Positions 27,683 to 38,500 of a stretch of 64,000 bases of DNA are shown one piece after another. The notes under the pieces are model-generated. The model had not been told where the DNA came from. It worked only from the letters and a program-made list of their open reading frames with translations, and did not search any database. Within the stretch, counting starts at the first letter, position 1. Each line of letters begins with the position of its first letter. Origin of the DNA: an uncultured Aeromonadales bacterium (GTDB lineage Bacteria > Pseudomonadota > Gammaproteobacteria > Enterobacterales > Succinivibrionaceae); contig CACYPI010000001.1 of NCBI GenBank assembly GCA_902776275.1, positions 50,629 through 114,628 of the forward strand. The letters are read 5' to 3'. The position numbers and the translations under genes are program-made.

Positions 27683-30514
27683 ATGGCAGATTACAAGAGC
27701 ACTTTAAACCTTCCGCAAACCGCGTTCCCCATGCGCGGCAACCTGGCAAAGCGCGAGCCGCAGATGCTCGCCGACTGGGAGAAGCGCGATCTCTACAAGA
27801 AGATCCGCCTTGCCCGCGCCGGAGCCAACACCTTCATCCTGCATGACGGCCCTCCGTACGCCAACGGCAACATCCACATCGGGCATGCGATCAACAAGGT
27901 GCTCAAGGACATCATCATCAAGTCGAAGACCCTCTCGGGCTTCGACAGCCCCTACGTCCCCGGCTGGGACTGCCACGGCCTGCCCATCGAGGTGAAGGTC
28001 GAGACCCTGGTCGGCAAGCCTGGCGCCAAGGTCACCCCCGCGCAGTTCCGCGAGGAGTGCCGCAAGTACGCCAAGAGCCAGGTCGAGGCGCAGCGCGCCG
28101 ACTTCAAGCGCCTTGGCGTGCTCGGCGACTGGGACAACCCGTACCTCACCATGAACTTCAAGACCGAGGCCGACACCCTGAGGCTGCTTGGCAAGGTCAT
28201 CGCGGACGGCCATTTCGTCCGCGGCCTCAAGCCGGTCTACTGGTGCATGGACTGCCAGTCCGCCCTGGCCGAGGCCGAGGTCGAGTACAAGGATCTGACC
28301 TCCGACTCCATCTACGTGCGCTTCGCCGCCTCCGACGAGCAGAAGATCCTCTCGATCTTCAACGCGCAGGGCAAGGGCGAGGGCCCGGTCTCGGTGGTCA
28401 TCTGGACCACCACCCCGTGGACCCTGCCTGCCGATCGCGGCGTCTGCCTCAACGAGCAGCTGCGCTACTCCCTAGTCCAGGTCGAGACCGAGAAGGGCAA
28501 GGAGCGCTTCGTGATGGCCACCGAGCTCGTGGACACCGTGATGAAGGAGACCGGGATCACCTCCTACTCCCTCCTCGGCGACAGCGTCTCCGGCAAGGCC
28601 CTCGAGCTGCAGAAGCTCCACCACCCGTTCCTCGACTTTGAGGTGCCCATCATCCTGGGCGCCCACGTGACGCTCGACGGCGGCACCGGCTGCGTCCACA
28701 CCGCAGGCGGCCACGGCCTTGACGACTACAACGTCTCGGTCAAGTACGGCCTTGAGATCGCAAACCCGGTCAAGGGCGACGGCACCTTCCAGGACGACGT
28801 CAAGTACTTCGGCGGCATGCACGTGTTCAAGGCCAACCCCGAGGTCATCAAGGTCCTGAAGGAGAAGGGCGCGCTGCTCAAGGCCGGCAAGATCTTCCAC
28901 TCCTACCCGACCTGCTGGCGCCACAAGAGCCCGGTGATCTTCCGCGCCACCCCGCAGTGGTTCATCTCGATGGACGGCAACGGCCTGCGCAGCCGCGCCC
29001 TCAAGTCCATCAAGGACGTCAAGTGGATCCCCTCGTGGGGCCAGAACCGCATCGAGGCGATGGTCAAGCAGCGCACCGACTGGTGCATCTCGCGCCAGCG
29101 CACCTGGGGCATGCCCTGCGCGGTGCTGATCAACAACGAGACCGGCGAGATCCACCCCAGGACCACCGAGATAATCGAGAAGGTCGCCAGGGAAGTCGAG
29201 AAGAAGGGCATCCAGGCATGGTGGGACCTGAGTGTCGAGGACCTCATCGGCCCTGATGAGGCTCCGAAGTACCACAAGGATCCCAACACGCTCGACGTCT
29301 GGTTCGACTCCGGCTCGACCTGGTACACCGTCGCAGGCCAGCGCCCCGAGTTCAAGGGCCATGGCGTCGACATGTACCTCGAGGGCTCCGACCAGCACCG
29401 CGGCTGGTTTATGTCCTCGCTGATGCTCTCGTGTGCCGTCACCGGCCACGCCCCGTACAAGGAGGTCCTGACCCACGGCTTCACCGTCGACGGCCAGGGC
29501 CGCAAGATGTCCAAGTCCATCGGCAACGTCATCGCCCCGCGCGAGGTCATCGACAAGCTCGGCGCCGATGTGCTGAGGCTCTGGATCGCCTCGAACGACT
29601 ACACCGGCGACATGGCGGTGTCCCACGAGATCTTCGCGCACACCTCCGACGCCTACCGCCGCGTGCGAAACACCGTCCGCTTCCTGCTGGCAAACCTCAA
29701 CGGATTTGATCCGCAGAAGGACATGGTCCCGTTCGAGCAGATGGTCGAGCTCGACAAGTGGGCCGTCTCGCTGGCCTCGAAGACCCAGAAGCAGATCATC
29801 AAGGCCTACGACGACTACGACTTCCACGAGGTCGTGCAGGATCTGATGATGTTCTGCTCGATCCAGCTCGGCTCGTTCTACCTCGACATCATCAAGGACC
29901 GCCAGTACACCGCCAAGACCGACGGCCACGCCAGGCGCTCGTGCCAGACCGCGCTCTACCTCATCGCCGAGGCCCTGGTGCGCTGGATGGCCCCGATCCT
30001 CTCGTTCACCGCCCAGGAAACCTGGGAGGCCATGCCGGGCAAGCGCGACGAGTTCGTCTTCACCGCAACCTGGTTCGACGGCCTGAAGGAGCTTGACGAG
30101 AACTCGAAGTTCAACAGCGAGTACTGGCAGAGGATCCTCGCCTTCCGCGGCGAGGCCAACCGCGCCATCGAGACCGCGCGCAACGCGGCGGTGATCGGCG
30201 GATCGCTGGAGGCCGAGGTCACCATCTACGCCAAGGGCCAGCTCCTCGAGGACTTGAGGCAGCTTGGCGACGAGCTCAAGTTCGTGCTCATCACCTCGCG
30301 CGCCGACGTGGTGGAAGGCCCCGCACCTGCGGACGCCTTCATCTCCGAGAGCCTCGACTGCGCCTTCAGCGTGGCCAAGTCCAAGGCCCATAAGTGCGAG
30401 CGCTGCTGGCACTACGAGGCGGACGTGGGCGCTGATCCTGAGCACCCGGGCCTCTGCCGCCGCTGCATCGAGAACATCGAGCAGGGCGGCGGCGAAACCA
30501 GGCGCTTTGCCTGA
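27683..30514 (+). CDS. ileS: Isoleucyl-tRNA synthetase
   Basis: IleS charges tRNA-Ile. The 943-residue class I synthetase has the HIGH motif within [17 protein letters not shown], the editing (CP1) domain with [13 protein letters not shown] and [12 protein letters not shown], and KMSKS in [10 protein letters not shown]. The C-terminal zinc finger has [12 protein letters not shown]...CRRCIENI. Length equals the E. coli enzyme. It sits between ribF and lspA, overlapping lspA by one base. Confidence 0.98.
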   Translation: MADYKSTLNLPQTAFPMRGNLAKREPQMLADWEKRDLYKKIRLARAGANTFILHDGPPYANGNIHIGHAINKVLKDIIIKSKTLSGFDSPYVPGWDCHGLPIEVKVETLVGKPGAKVTPAQFREECRKYAKSQVEAQRADFKRLGVLGDWDNPYLTMNFKTEADTLRLLGKVIADGHFVRGLKPVYWCMDCQSALAEAEVEYKDLTSDSIYVRFAASDEQKILSIFNAQGKGEGPVSVVIWTTTPWTLPADRGVCLNEQLRYSLVQVETEKGKERFVMATELVDTVMKETGITSYSLLGDSVSGKALELQKLHHPFLDFEVPIILGAHVTLDGGTGCVHTAGGHGLDDYNVSVKYGLEIANPVKGDGTFQDDVKYFGGMHVFKANPEVIKVLKEKGALLKAGKIFHSYPTCWRHKSPVIFRATPQWFISMDGNGLRSRALKSIKDVKWIPSWGQNRIEAMVKQRTDWCISRQRTWGMPCAVLINNETGEIHPRTTEIIEKVAREVEKKGIQAWWDLSVEDLIGPDEAPKYHKDPNTLDVWFDSGSTWYTVAGQRPEFKGHGVDMYLEGSDQHRGWFMSSLMLSCAVTGHAPYKEVLTHGFTVDGQGRKMSKSIGNVIAPREVIDKLGADVLRLWIASNDYTGDMAVSHEIFAHTSDAYRRVRNTVRFLLANLNGFDPQKDMVPFEQMVELDKWAVSLASKTQKQIIKAYDDYDFHEVVQDLMMFCSIQLGSFYLDIIKDRQYTAKTDGHARRSCQTALYLIAEALVRWMAPILSFTAQETWEAMPGKRDEFVFTATWFDGLKELDENSKFNSEYWQRILAFRGEANRAIETARNAAVIGGSLEAEVTIYAKGQLLEDLRQLGDELKFVLITSRADVVEGPAPADAFISESLDCAFSVAKSKAHKCERCWHYEADVGADPEHPGLCRRCIENIEQGGGETRRFA

Positions 30515-31035
30515 TGGGGCTGCCCAAGCCCCGCAACGGCGGCAGGTTCCTCATCCTGAGCCTGCTCGTCGTGCTGCTCGACCAGTACACCAAGCACCTG
30601 GTCATGGAGCACATCCCCGCCGGCACGGCGGGGGTGCAGGTGCTCCCCTTCTTCAACATCGTCCACGTGCACAACGAGGGCGCGGCGTTCAGCTTCCTGG
30701 CCGGGATGGGCGGCTGGCAGCGCTGGATGTTCGCGGCGATCGCAGTTGCGATCTCCCTCGTGCTGATGGTGCTGCTCTTCCGCACCAGCATCCGCAGGCG
30801 CTGGACCTGCCTTGGCCTTGCGCTCGTGATAGGCGGCGCGGTGGGCAACCTGCTCGACCGCCTGTTCCTGGGCTACGTCGTGGACTTCCTGTGCTTCTAC
30901 ATCGACACTGACAGCTTCTTTTGGTCCTACCCCTCGTTCAACGTCGCCGACATCGCAGTCTGCTGCGGCGCGGCGCTCCTCATCGGGATCGGGCTCTTCT
31001 CAAAGCCCAAGGGCAGGGAAGGAGGGAAGGCCTGA
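30514..31035 (+). CDS. lspA: Lipoprotein signal peptidase II
   Basis: LspA removes signal peptides from diacylated prolipoproteins in the inner membrane. The 173-residue protein has four membrane segments and the aspartic protease motifs: LDQYTKHLV, NEGAAFS, IGGAVGNLLDRL and VVDFLCFYI with FNVADIAV (catalytic Asp). It overlaps the ileS stop and the ispH start, so the block is tightly coupled. Confidence 0.97.
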   Translation: MGLPKPRNGGRFLILSLLVVLLDQYTKHLVMEHIPAGTAGVQVLPFFNIVHVHNEGAAFSFLAGMGGWQRWMFAAIAVAISLVLMVLLFRTSIRRRWTCLGLALVIGGAVGNLLDRLFLGYVVDFLCFYIDTDSFFWSYPSFNVADIAVCCGAALLIGIGLFSKPKGREGGKA

Positions 31036-31982
31036 TGGGCTTTAGGATCCTGCTTGCCCGCGAGAGAGGGATGTGCGCCGGGGTCGACCGCGCCATCCGC
31101 ACCGTCAAGACCGCGCTCTCGCGCTATGGGGCAGGGCGCGTCTTCGTGCTCCACGAGGTGGTGCACAACCGCCACGTGGTCGAGGGCTTGCGGCGTGACG
31201 GCGCCGTCTTCGTCGAGTCGCTCTCCGAGGTGCCTGAAGGTGCGGTGCTGATCTTCTCGGCCCACGGCGTGGGCAGCGCGACCGAGGATGAGGCCCGCTC
31301 CCGCGCCCTCACCGTCATCGACGCCACCTGCCCGGTGGTCACGGCCATCCACCGCAAGGTGGCCCGCGCCTCCGCTGAAGGCGCCGATCTCGTGGTCATC
31401 GGCCACCGCGGCCACCAGGAGGTCGAGGGCACCATCGGCCGCTACCTGGGCGATGGCTCGAAGGTCCATGTGGTCTTGTCGCCATCTGACGTCGAGTCGC
31501 TTGAGCTTGATCCTGAAAACGCCGTGTTCGCAACCCAGACCACCTTGTCTGTTGATGAGACCGCCAGGACCGTTGAGGCCCTGCGGCAGCGCTTCCCCAA
31601 GATCCGCGGCCCCAGGCGCGACGATACCTGCAACGCCACCCAGCTTCGGCAGAACGCGGTGCGCGAGCTTGCCGCGCACTGCGACCTCGTCTACATCGCA
31701 GGCTCGAAGAACTCCTCGAACTCCAACCGCCTGCGCGAGGTCGCAGAGCGCGAGGGGGTGAGGGCGCTGCTCGTGGACGATGAGTCTGAGATCAATCCAG
31801 ATGATCTTGCAGGCGTGTCGGCCGTCGGCGTCAGCGCCGGCGCCTCGGCCCCCGAGTACGTGGTGGCCGGGATCGTGGGCTTCCTCACCTCCCACGGCGG
31901 CAGCGCGCCCGAGGAGACGGGAGGCGCGGTGGCCGAGCGCCACTTCCCGCTGCCAAAGGGGCTTGAGGATGGGGCGTCCTGA
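31035..31982 (+). CDS. ispH: 4-hydroxy-3-methylbut-2-enyl diphosphate reductase
   Basis: IspH completes the MEP pathway, giving IPP and DMAPP through a [4Fe-4S] cluster. The 315-residue product has the cluster cysteines in GMCAGVDRAI, DATCPVVT and DDTCNATQ. It also has HEVVHNRHVV, FSAHGV and GSKNSSNSNRL. The start is ATG at 31035, overlapping the lspA stop; the upstream frame re-reads lspA. With dxr in the same window this confirms the MEP route. The short FKBP-type gene (fkpB) found here in E. coli is absent. Confidence 0.97.
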   Translation: MGFRILLARERGMCAGVDRAIRTVKTALSRYGAGRVFVLHEVVHNRHVVEGLRRDGAVFVESLSEVPEGAVLIFSAHGVGSATEDEARSRALTVIDATCPVVTAIHRKVARASAEGADLVVIGHRGHQEVEGTIGRYLGDGSKVHVVLSPSDVESLELDPENAVFATQTTLSVDETARTVEALRQRFPKIRGPRRDDTCNATQLRQNAVRELAAHCDLVYIAGSKNSSNSNRLREVAEREGVRALLVDDESEINPDDLAGVSAVGVSAGASAPEYVVAGIVGFLTSHGGSAPEETGGAVAERHFPLPKGLEDGAS

Positions 31983-32463
31983 GTTCTGCTTTGCGACGCC
32001 TGGTGACGCGGACGAGCTCATCGCCCTCGAGGGCGAGCTCTTTTCAAAGGAGGAGGGCGCTGCGCCAGAGTCCATCCGCGCGCGCATCAGGGCCTACCCC
32101 AGGCACTTCTGGCTTTTAAAGCAGGACGGCGTCATCGCAGCCTATGTGAACGGGGCGCTCACGCATGAGCGCGATCTGCTCGATCCCATGTACTCTGACA
32201 CCTCGTTCCACCATGAGGACGGAAGCTGGCAGATGCTCTTTGGCGTGGGCTGCGCGCGCGCTTTCCAGCGCCATGGCCTGGCATCGCAGCTGTTGCGGCA
32301 TGTGGTCGAGGACTGCAGGAAGCGCGGCTATGCGGGCGTGGTCCTCACCTGCCATGAGGCGCTGATCCACTTCTACTCACGCATAGGCTTTAAGGACGAG
32401 GGGCTTAGCGCCTCGGTCCACGGCGGCAGCGCCTGGCACCAGATGCGCATCGCCTTCAGTTGA
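31969..32463 (+). CDS. GNAT family N-acetyltransferase
   Basis: The 164-residue product has the GNAT acetyl-CoA signature: a strand followed by VGCARAFQRHGLASQLLRHVVEDCRKRGYAGVVLTC, where the RHGLAS segment is the pyrophosphate loop. It then has HFYSRIGFKDEGLS, the usual late motif. The start overlaps the ispH end by 14 bases, so it is translated from the same message. The acceptor is unknown; similar proteins are small-molecule amine or amino-acid acetyltransferases. Confidence 0.85.
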   Translation: MGRPEFCFATPGDADELIALEGELFSKEEGAAPESIRARIRAYPRHFWLLKQDGVIAAYVNGALTHERDLLDPMYSDTSFHHEDGSWQMLFGVGCARAFQRHGLASQLLRHVVEDCRKRGYAGVVLTCHEALIHFYSRIGFKDEGLSASVHGGSAWHQMRIAFS

Positions 32464-32526
32464 CAGCTTTCGCGCTCCAAGGCTTTGGGGCGCTTTTTCA
32501 TTCAAGCACAAAGGGAGATCCATGCC

Positions 32527-33357
32527 ATGAAGCTCAACAAGCTTGCAGCAGCGCTCGCCGCAGCAGCGCTGCTTGCCGCCCCAGGCAGCGTGCTGGCATC
32601 CACCGAGGAAGTCTCCATCCAAGGCGATCACGGCAGGCTTTACGCCGAGATCCAGCGCCCGGACGGCCTCAAGAGCTTCCCGCTCGTCATCATCATGCAC
32701 GGCTTCACCGCCAACTCCCAAGGTCCGCTTTTAAAGGATCTTGCAGATGATCTCGAAGCTGCGGGCATCGCCTCGATCCGCTTTGACTTCAACGGGCACG
32801 GGAAGAGCGAGGGGCGCTTCCAGGACATGACCGTGCCAAACGAGATAGAGGACGCCAAGCGCGTCTACAGCTATGCCAACTCGCTCGACGGCGTGACTTC
32901 CATATCGCTTGCCGGCCACTCCCAGGGCGGCGTGGTTGCGAGCATGGCGGCAGGGCAGCTTGGCACCCATGCGGTCAAGGCCCTGGCGCTGATGGCCCCG
33001 GCCGCGGTCTTAAGGGAGGACGCCATCCGCGGGATCCTCTTTGGCAAGACCTACGACGTTAAGCACCTTCCAGATGTCATCCCCATCTTCAACAACCTGA
33101 AGCTCGGCGCTGACTACGTGAGGACCGCGCAGGAGCTGCCCATCTACGAGACGGCCTCGCAGTACCAGGGACCGGCCTTCATGATCCACGGCAAGGCCGA
33201 CACCGTGGTCCCCTACACCTACAGCCTGCGCTACGAGCGCATCTACTTCAAAGGCACGGTGAGGCTCATCGAGGGCGAGGACCACTCGTTCACCCGCGAC
33301 ACCCAGGGCGCGGCCTTGGCCGTGGCGGAGTTTTTCAAGAAGGAACTGTCAAAATAA
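32527..33357 (+). CDS. Secreted alpha/beta hydrolase (esterase-like)
   Basis: The 276-residue precursor has a signal peptide (MKLNKLAAALAAAALLAAPGSVLA) and an alpha/beta hydrolase core. HGFTAN carries the oxyanion region, RFDFNGHGKSEGRF follows, GHSQGG carries the nucleophile Ser at about residue 132, HGKADTVVPY the acidic residue, and EGEDHSF the catalytic His. The pattern resembles the Est1E/cinnamoyl (feruloyl) esterase group from gut and rumen bacteria, usually cytoplasmic, so export here is notable. Substrate specificity is inferred only. Confidence 0.8.
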   Translation: MKLNKLAAALAAAALLAAPGSVLASTEEVSIQGDHGRLYAEIQRPDGLKSFPLVIIMHGFTANSQGPLLKDLADDLEAAGIASIRFDFNGHGKSEGRFQDMTVPNEIEDAKRVYSYANSLDGVTSISLAGHSQGGVVASMAAGQLGTHAVKALALMAPAAVLREDAIRGILFGKTYDVKHLPDVIPIFNNLKLGADYVRTAQELPIYETASQYQGPAFMIHGKADTVVPYTYSLRYERIYFKGTVRLIEGEDHSFTRDTQGAALAVAEFFKKELSK

Positions 33358-33394
33358 GGCTTGCTCAGGGAATAAGGCATCAAGGGGGCTTCAA

Positions 33395-36300
33395 ATGGCA
33401 TCGACACAATACGGGACCACCTGGTGGGGGCAGCGCTGGCTCAATGCGCTAAGCGGCATCGACTTTGCAAACCGCATCCCCCGCGGCAAGACCTACGCCA
33501 ACACCGGCAAGGTCTTCAAGCTGACGGTCGACACCGAATGCGGGGTCGTGAAGGCCCGCGTCAAGGGCAACTACGCGCCCTTCTACTCGGTGAAGATCGA
33601 GTTCCCCGAGATCCCCAAGGCCCAGCAGGACAAGCTCATCAGCCTCATCGCCGAGGATCCCGTGGTGCTTGCAAAGCTCTCGGCGCGCGAGCTGGCCCCT
33701 GAGATCGAGCAGATGGCCGAGAAGGCCCATATCAGGATCTTCCCCAGGAGCTGGACGGATCTGGACATGTACTGCTCCTGCCCGGATTCTGCCGTGCCAT
33801 GCAAGCACCTGGCCGCGGTCATCTACAAGTTCTCCCAGGAGATCGACGCCAACCCGTTCATCCTCTTTGAGCTCAGGGGCCTCGACATCGTCTCCAAGCT
33901 CCGCGAAAGGGGCGTTGACTTCGAGCAGGCGCAGCAGAGCGAGATGCCCAAGTGGGCGGACCTGCTCTCAGACGGCGGGGACAGCGCGCCGCTGCCGCTC
34001 TCCGAGCTGAAGTCCCTGGCCTTCTCCGAGATCCCGCCCTTGGGGCTCTCGGTCATCGGGCTTTTCAAGGATTCTCCTGCAGGCTACACCGGCAAGTCAC
34101 TCAAGGGACTGGTGCAGAAGGCCATGGAGAAGGCCGCAAAGCTTGCCGCCGCCCAGCAGAAGGACACCGAGGATCGCGACAACCCGGAGTACGACGAGTC
34201 GCAGCCCCTGATGCGCCTGGACTCCTGGGGGAGGCTCCACGTCACCAAGACCCTCTCGTGGACCATCCACCCCTCAAAGGGCAGCGGCAAGCCCTACACG
34301 CTCAAGCCCTATGACGACTCAGACGAGGGGATCGCGGAGGACGAGGCGCCGCTGTACCGCATGTTCTCGGCGGCAACCGACAAGGCCGCGCTTGCAGACG
34401 GCAGCGAGGCCGTCGAGGCGCTCTACTGGATCTGGTCCATCGCCTCGAAGATGGTGGAGCAGGGCGCGGTGGTGCCGCAGATCTACGAGCCTGCCGACGA
34501 AGTCTTCATAACGCGCTGGATCCCCGCCTCGATGTCAAAGCAGGTGGGCGAGGTCGCCGAGAAGGCCGGCAGGGCGCTGCTCTCGCTGCCCCCCGAGATC
34601 CTCGCCGTCGATGGCAGGCCGGAGCAATTGTCAGGCAGGGCGCTCGGGCAGGCGGTGCTCGGCGCCTTCATCGACAGCTACATCGCCGATGCCGCCGCGC
34701 AGGGCGTGCTCAAGAACGCGTACTACGACGAGCAGCCGCCTGAGGTGAAGGCGCTCTTGGAGCGGCGCATGGTCGACACGAGCGAGATCCTGGCAGGAGA
34801 CAGCGTGCGCATGGGCCTTGAGGCCTGGCTCTCGCCCCTCTATCTTGAGGATCTCAGCGTCAAGCCGGTCATCGTCTTCGAGGATCGCAGCGACGGCGCC
34901 GAGGTGACGCTCTCCGATCTCGTCGATGCTGCGCGCGGCACCAAGGAAGGCTACGACGACACGGACGAGGAGGGACCTGGAAGCGAGGATGGCGGCGAAG
35001 GCCCCTCGCTTGACGGGTCGAGCGAGGTTGTGACCGAGGTCGCCGAGGACGGCGACGCCCCTGATGAGGAGGGAAGGGATCTCTTCTCAAACGAGGAGGG
35101 TGTGTCGATCAGCATGGGCTTCACCCGCGGCGAGGGCGGATCGGGCGGGGACTTCATCCCGCTCTCGGACATCCTGGGCGACCGCAAGTACTCGAAGGTG
35201 CGCTTTGAGTGCATGCGCACCGTGGCGCGCCTAAGCTCGGTGTGCCCGCAGCTCTCCACCCTCTTGAAAAACCACGGCGGCGAGGGCGTGGTGGCGCTCA
35301 AGGATCTCGCCTCGGTCATCACCTCGTCTATCCCGGCGATGAAGCTCCTGGGCGTGAGGCTCATCATCCCGCGCACGCTGAACCGCATCCTGAGCCCCCG
35401 CGCGGCCATGAAGATCGGACTTCAGGACGGCGGCAAGTCCTGGGACGGGCAGAGCATGATCTCGCTCTCCGCAGTCATGAACTTCGACTGGGAGATAGCC
35501 GTGGGCGGAAAGGCCCTAAGCCGCGAGCAGTTTGACGAGCTGCTGAGGCACGAGGGCGAGGTCGTGCGCTTTGGCTCCTCGTTCGTCTATGTCGATCCGG
35601 CCACGACCGAGAAGATAGCGTTAAAGCTCAAGGCCGGCACCCCGCCATCCAAGCAGCGCTTGATCGCCGCAGCCCTCACCGGGCGCTTTGGCGGCAACAA
35701 CGCCTACATCACCAAGGAGCTCAAGCGCGCGCTTGAGAAGCTGCTCTCCGAGAAGGCACTCGAGGTGCCATCGACGCTCAAGGCCACGCTCAGGCCCTAC
35801 CAGAAGCGCGGCTACAGCTGGCTGGTGCGCAACATGCGCACGATGATGGGCTCGATCATCGCAGACGACATGGGGCTTGGAAAGACGCTCCAGGTCATCG
35901 CGGCGCTTGAGAGGCTGCGCTGCGACGGCGAGTTCGACAAGAAGAGCGCGCTCGTGGTGGTGCCCGCCTCGCTCATCGTCAACTGGCAGAAGGAGCTTGC
36001 GAGGTTCGCCCCCATGCTCAAGCCCAGCGTGTTCTATGGCGAGGGCAGGAGGATCGACCCCAAGGCCGACCTCATCCTCACCACCTACGGCACTCTGAGA
36101 AGCTCCATCAAGGCGCTCAAGGCCCTGGACCTCAGGGTCGTGGTCATCGACGAGGCGCAGACCATCAAGAACAGCGGATCGCAGGTCTTCAGGGCGGTGA
36201 GATCGCTCAAGGCCGACTCGATGATCGCGATGTCCGGCACGCCGGTGGAGAACCGCCTCTCCGAGTACTGGTCGGTCATGGACTTCGCAAACCCGGGGCT

Positions 36301-37222
36301 GTTGGGCACCGCCAAGGACTTCCAAAAGGAGTTCGCATCGCCCATCGAGGACGGGCACGACATCGAGGCGGCGCGTCGGCTGCGCCGCGTGACCGCGCCC
36401 TTCATCATGCGCCGCCTGAAGTCCGACAAGAAGATCATCTCCGACCTTCCCGACAAGATCTCAAAGGACGAGTACTGCACCCTAAGCCCCGCCCAGGCCG
36501 CGCTCTACAAAGCCCAGCTTGACGCGAGCTTCGATGCGATGCGCCAGATCGGCGCCGATCCTGGCAAGCGCACCGCGGCGATCATCACGATGATCACCCG
36601 CCTCAAGAAGATCTGCAACGCCCCCGAGCAGTTCGCGCCCTCGGACTCCCACAAGGGGCCTGAGTTCTCCGGCAAAGCGATGCAGCTCATGGAGATCTTG
36701 GACGCCTTGCACAAGTCAGGGCGCAAGGCGCTGGTCTTCACGCAGTTCAAGGAGATGGGCGCGCTGTTGCAGAAGTGGATAGGCGAGCGCACCGGGCGGA
36801 CGCCCTTGTTTATCAACGGCTCGGTGGCGCCTTCAAAGCGCGCTGAGATCGTGGACAAGTTCCAGCGCGACCGCCGCGAGCGGGTGCTCGTGCTCACGCT
36901 CAAGGCCGCCGGCACCGGGCTCAATCTCACCGCAGCCTCGGCGGTGATCCACTATGACCTGTGGTGGAACCCCGCCGTGGAGAGCCAGGCCACCGACCGC
37001 GCCTACCGCATCGGCCAGACGCGCAACGTGCAGGTCTGGCGCCTCATCTGCGCCCACACCTTCGAGGAGAAGATCAACGAGATGATCGAGTCGAAGAAGG
37101 AGCTTGCGGACATGGCCGTCAACGTAGGCGAAAAGTGGATCGGCGACATGTCTAACCGCCAGCTCGAGGAGATCTTCTCGCTCTCAGGCGACGGCGCGGA
37201 GGATGCGCAGGCGCAGGCCTGA
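33395..37222 (+). CDS. SNF2-family DEAD/DEAH helicase with N-terminal SWIM zinc finger
   Basis: The 1275-residue protein has a SWIM finger C-x-C-x6-C-x-H at about residues 127-138 (CSCPDSAVPCKH) and a long middle region with an acidic stretch near 515-570. From about residue 800 it has a full SNF2 motor: ADDMGLGKTLQ (Walker A), VVIDEAQTIKN (Walker B), SGTPVENRL, then LVFTQFKEMG, LTLKAAGTGLNLT and QATDRAYRIGQ (motif VI). Family members (HepA/RapA-like and SWIM-SNF2) translocate on double-stranded DNA and act in transcription recycling or repair. Its exact role is unknown. No other defence genes surround it, so I do not call it an anti-phage system. Confidence 0.88.
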   Translation: MASTQYGTTWWGQRWLNALSGIDFANRIPRGKTYANTGKVFKLTVDTECGVVKARVKGNYAPFYSVKIEFPEIPKAQQDKLISLIAEDPVVLAKLSARELAPEIEQMAEKAHIRIFPRSWTDLDMYCSCPDSAVPCKHLAAVIYKFSQEIDANPFILFELRGLDIVSKLRERGVDFEQAQQSEMPKWADLLSDGGDSAPLPLSELKSLAFSEIPPLGLSVIGLFKDSPAGYTGKSLKGLVQKAMEKAAKLAAAQQKDTEDRDNPEYDESQPLMRLDSWGRLHVTKTLSWTIHPSKGSGKPYTLKPYDDSDEGIAEDEAPLYRMFSAATDKAALADGSEAVEALYWIWSIASKMVEQGAVVPQIYEPADEVFITRWIPASMSKQVGEVAEKAGRALLSLPPEILAVDGRPEQLSGRALGQAVLGAFIDSYIADAAAQGVLKNAYYDEQPPEVKALLERRMVDTSEILAGDSVRMGLEAWLSPLYLEDLSVKPVIVFEDRSDGAEVTLSDLVDAARGTKEGYDDTDEEGPGSEDGGEGPSLDGSSEVVTEVAEDGDAPDEEGRDLFSNEEGVSISMGFTRGEGGSGGDFIPLSDILGDRKYSKVRFECMRTVARLSSVCPQLSTLLKNHGGEGVVALKDLASVITSSIPAMKLLGVRLIIPRTLNRILSPRAAMKIGLQDGGKSWDGQSMISLSAVMNFDWEIAVGGKALSREQFDELLRHEGEVVRFGSSFVYVDPATTEKIALKLKAGTPPSKQRLIAAALTGRFGGNNAYITKELKRALEKLLSEKALEVPSTLKATLRPYQKRGYSWLVRNMRTMMGSIIADDMGLGKTLQVIAALERLRCDGEFDKKSALVVVPASLIVNWQKELARFAPMLKPSVFYGEGRRIDPKADLILTTYGTLRSSIKALKALDLRVVVIDEAQTIKNSGSQVFRAVRSLKADSMIAMSGTPVENRLSEYWSVMDFANPGLLGTAKDFQKEFASPIEDGHDIEAARRLRRVTAPFIMRRLKSDKKIISDLPDKISKDEYCTLSPAQAALYKAQLDASFDAMRQIGADPGKRTAAIITMITRLKKICNAPEQFAPSDSHKGPEFSGKAMQLMEILDALHKSGRKALVFTQFKEMGALLQKWIGERTGRTPLFINGSVAPSKRAEIVDKFQRDRRERVLVLTLKAAGTGLNLTAASAVIHYDLWWNPAVESQATDRAYRIGQTRNVQVWRLICAHTFEEKINEMIESKKELADMAVNVGEKWIGDMSNRQLEEIFSLSGDGAEDAQAQA

Positions 37223-37327
37223 GGCCGCGCCTGCGCTAGGATGGCGCAAAAGCGCGGATTTTTCCTCGCCATGGGGCGCAGGTGGATTAGGATCTCCTGA
37301 AAACGCCTTCAGGCGGGAGGGAAAAAC

Positions 37328-38500
37328 ATGGATCTCAAGGAGCGCAACGCGCGCATCATCAGGGTGAGCGCGGTTGGGGTCGCGGCGAACGTGATCCTCT
37401 GCACGGCAAAAGGCATCGCGGGCTTCCTCGCAGGCTCGGTCGCGGTGGTCATGGACGCCGTGAACAACTTAAGCGACTGCCTCTCCTCGGTCATCACCAT
37501 CGTGGGGGCCAGGCTCTCGCAGAAGCCTGCCGATCGCGAGCACCCCTTCGGCCACGGGCGGGCCGAGTACTTCGCGGACATGGTGATCGCGCTCATCGTG
37601 CTCTCGGCAGGCGTGATGTCGGCAACCGAGTCGGTAGACCGCATCTTCCACCCCGTATCGCCCGAGTACACCGCGCTGACGCTCGGCGTGATCATCGCCT
37701 CGGCTGCGGTGAAGCTTTGCCTTGGGATCTATGTTGGCCGCCAGGGCAGGGCGCTTGACAGCGGATCGCTCAAGGCAAGCGGCGCCGACGCGCTCTTCGA
37801 TGCGCTCGTGACGCTCACGACGCTGCTTTCGGCCCTGGCGATGCTCATCTTCGGGGTGAACCTCGACGGGTGGCTCGGCGCGGCCATCTCGCTTGTGATC
37901 ATCAAGGCCGGCCTCGGCATGCTCAAGGCGCCCGTGGACGATCTGCTGGGCAGGAGCATCTCGCACGATCTCACAGCGCGCATCGCCCACGAGGTCAATG
38001 GGTTTGACGGCGTGCACGGGGTCTATGACATCATCCTCAACACCTACGGCCGCGGCACCATCATCGGATCGCTGCACATCGGCGTCCCCGACACGATGAA
38101 CGCCAGGGAGATCCACGGGCTTACGCGCCGGATCATGGACCGCCTGATGGAGAAGTTCGGCATCGTGGCGACCATCGGCGTCTACGCCTGCTGCACGGAT
38201 CACGAGGAGATCGGGCTGGAGCGCCAGGTGATGCAGTTTGCCCGCAACTACCCGGGGGCCATGCACGCCCACGCCTTCTACCACTACCCTGACCGCAACC
38301 TGGTGACCTTGGACGTGGTGACGGACGACAGCGTGCACGACGACGAGCAGTTCCGCCGCGGCTTCGTCAAGGCCATCTCAGAGAAGATCCCGGGGCACTC
38401 GTACCACGTGTACATCGACCACTTCTACACCGACGCAAGGCCGGGCGAGGGCCGCCATGGCGATGGCGCCCAGGATGCCGCGGCCCTGGAGGACTTCTGA
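37328..38500 (+). CDS. Cation diffusion facilitator transporter
   Basis: The 390-residue protein has six predicted membrane segments and the CDF metal-site motifs. DAVNNLSDCLSS in the second segment and REHPFGHGRAEYFAD with HxxxD-type residues give the FieF/ZitB-like pattern, followed by a cytoplasmic C-terminal domain. CDF proteins export Zn, Fe, Mn or Co in exchange for protons. The C-terminal tail is long, with an added region HAHAFYHYPDRNLVTLDVVTD typical of the larger Firmicutes-type members. It overlaps the next gene by one base. Confidence 0.9.
   Translation: MDLKERNARIIRVSAVGVAANVILCTAKGIAGFLAGSVAVVMDAVNNLSDCLSSVITIVGARLSQKPADREHPFGHGRAEYFADMVIALIVLSAGVMSATESVDRIFHPVSPEYTALTLGVIIASAAVKLCLGIYVGRQGRALDSGSLKASGADALFDALVTLTTLLSALAMLIFGVNLDGWLGAAISLVIIKAGLGMLKAPVDDLLGRSISHDLTARIAHEVNGFDGVHGVYDIILNTYGRGTIIGSLHIGVPDTMNAREIHGLTRRIMDRLMEKFGIVATIGVYACCTDHEEIGLERQVMQFARNYPGAMHAHAFYHYPDRNLVTLDVVTDDSVHDDEQFRRGFVKAISEKIPGHSYHVYIDHFYTDARPGEGRHGDGAQDAAALEDF

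Noticed and set aside
28472..30445. Very long minus-strand frame (about 650 codons) opposite ileS
   Set aside because: Composition is typical of antisense frames in GC-rich genes, and ileS accounts fully for the region.
33395..37222. SWIM/SNF2 helicase as part of a DISARM-like or other anti-phage system
   Set aside because: No methyltransferase, nuclease or other defence partner is adjacent; neighbours are a hydrolase and a metal transporter.
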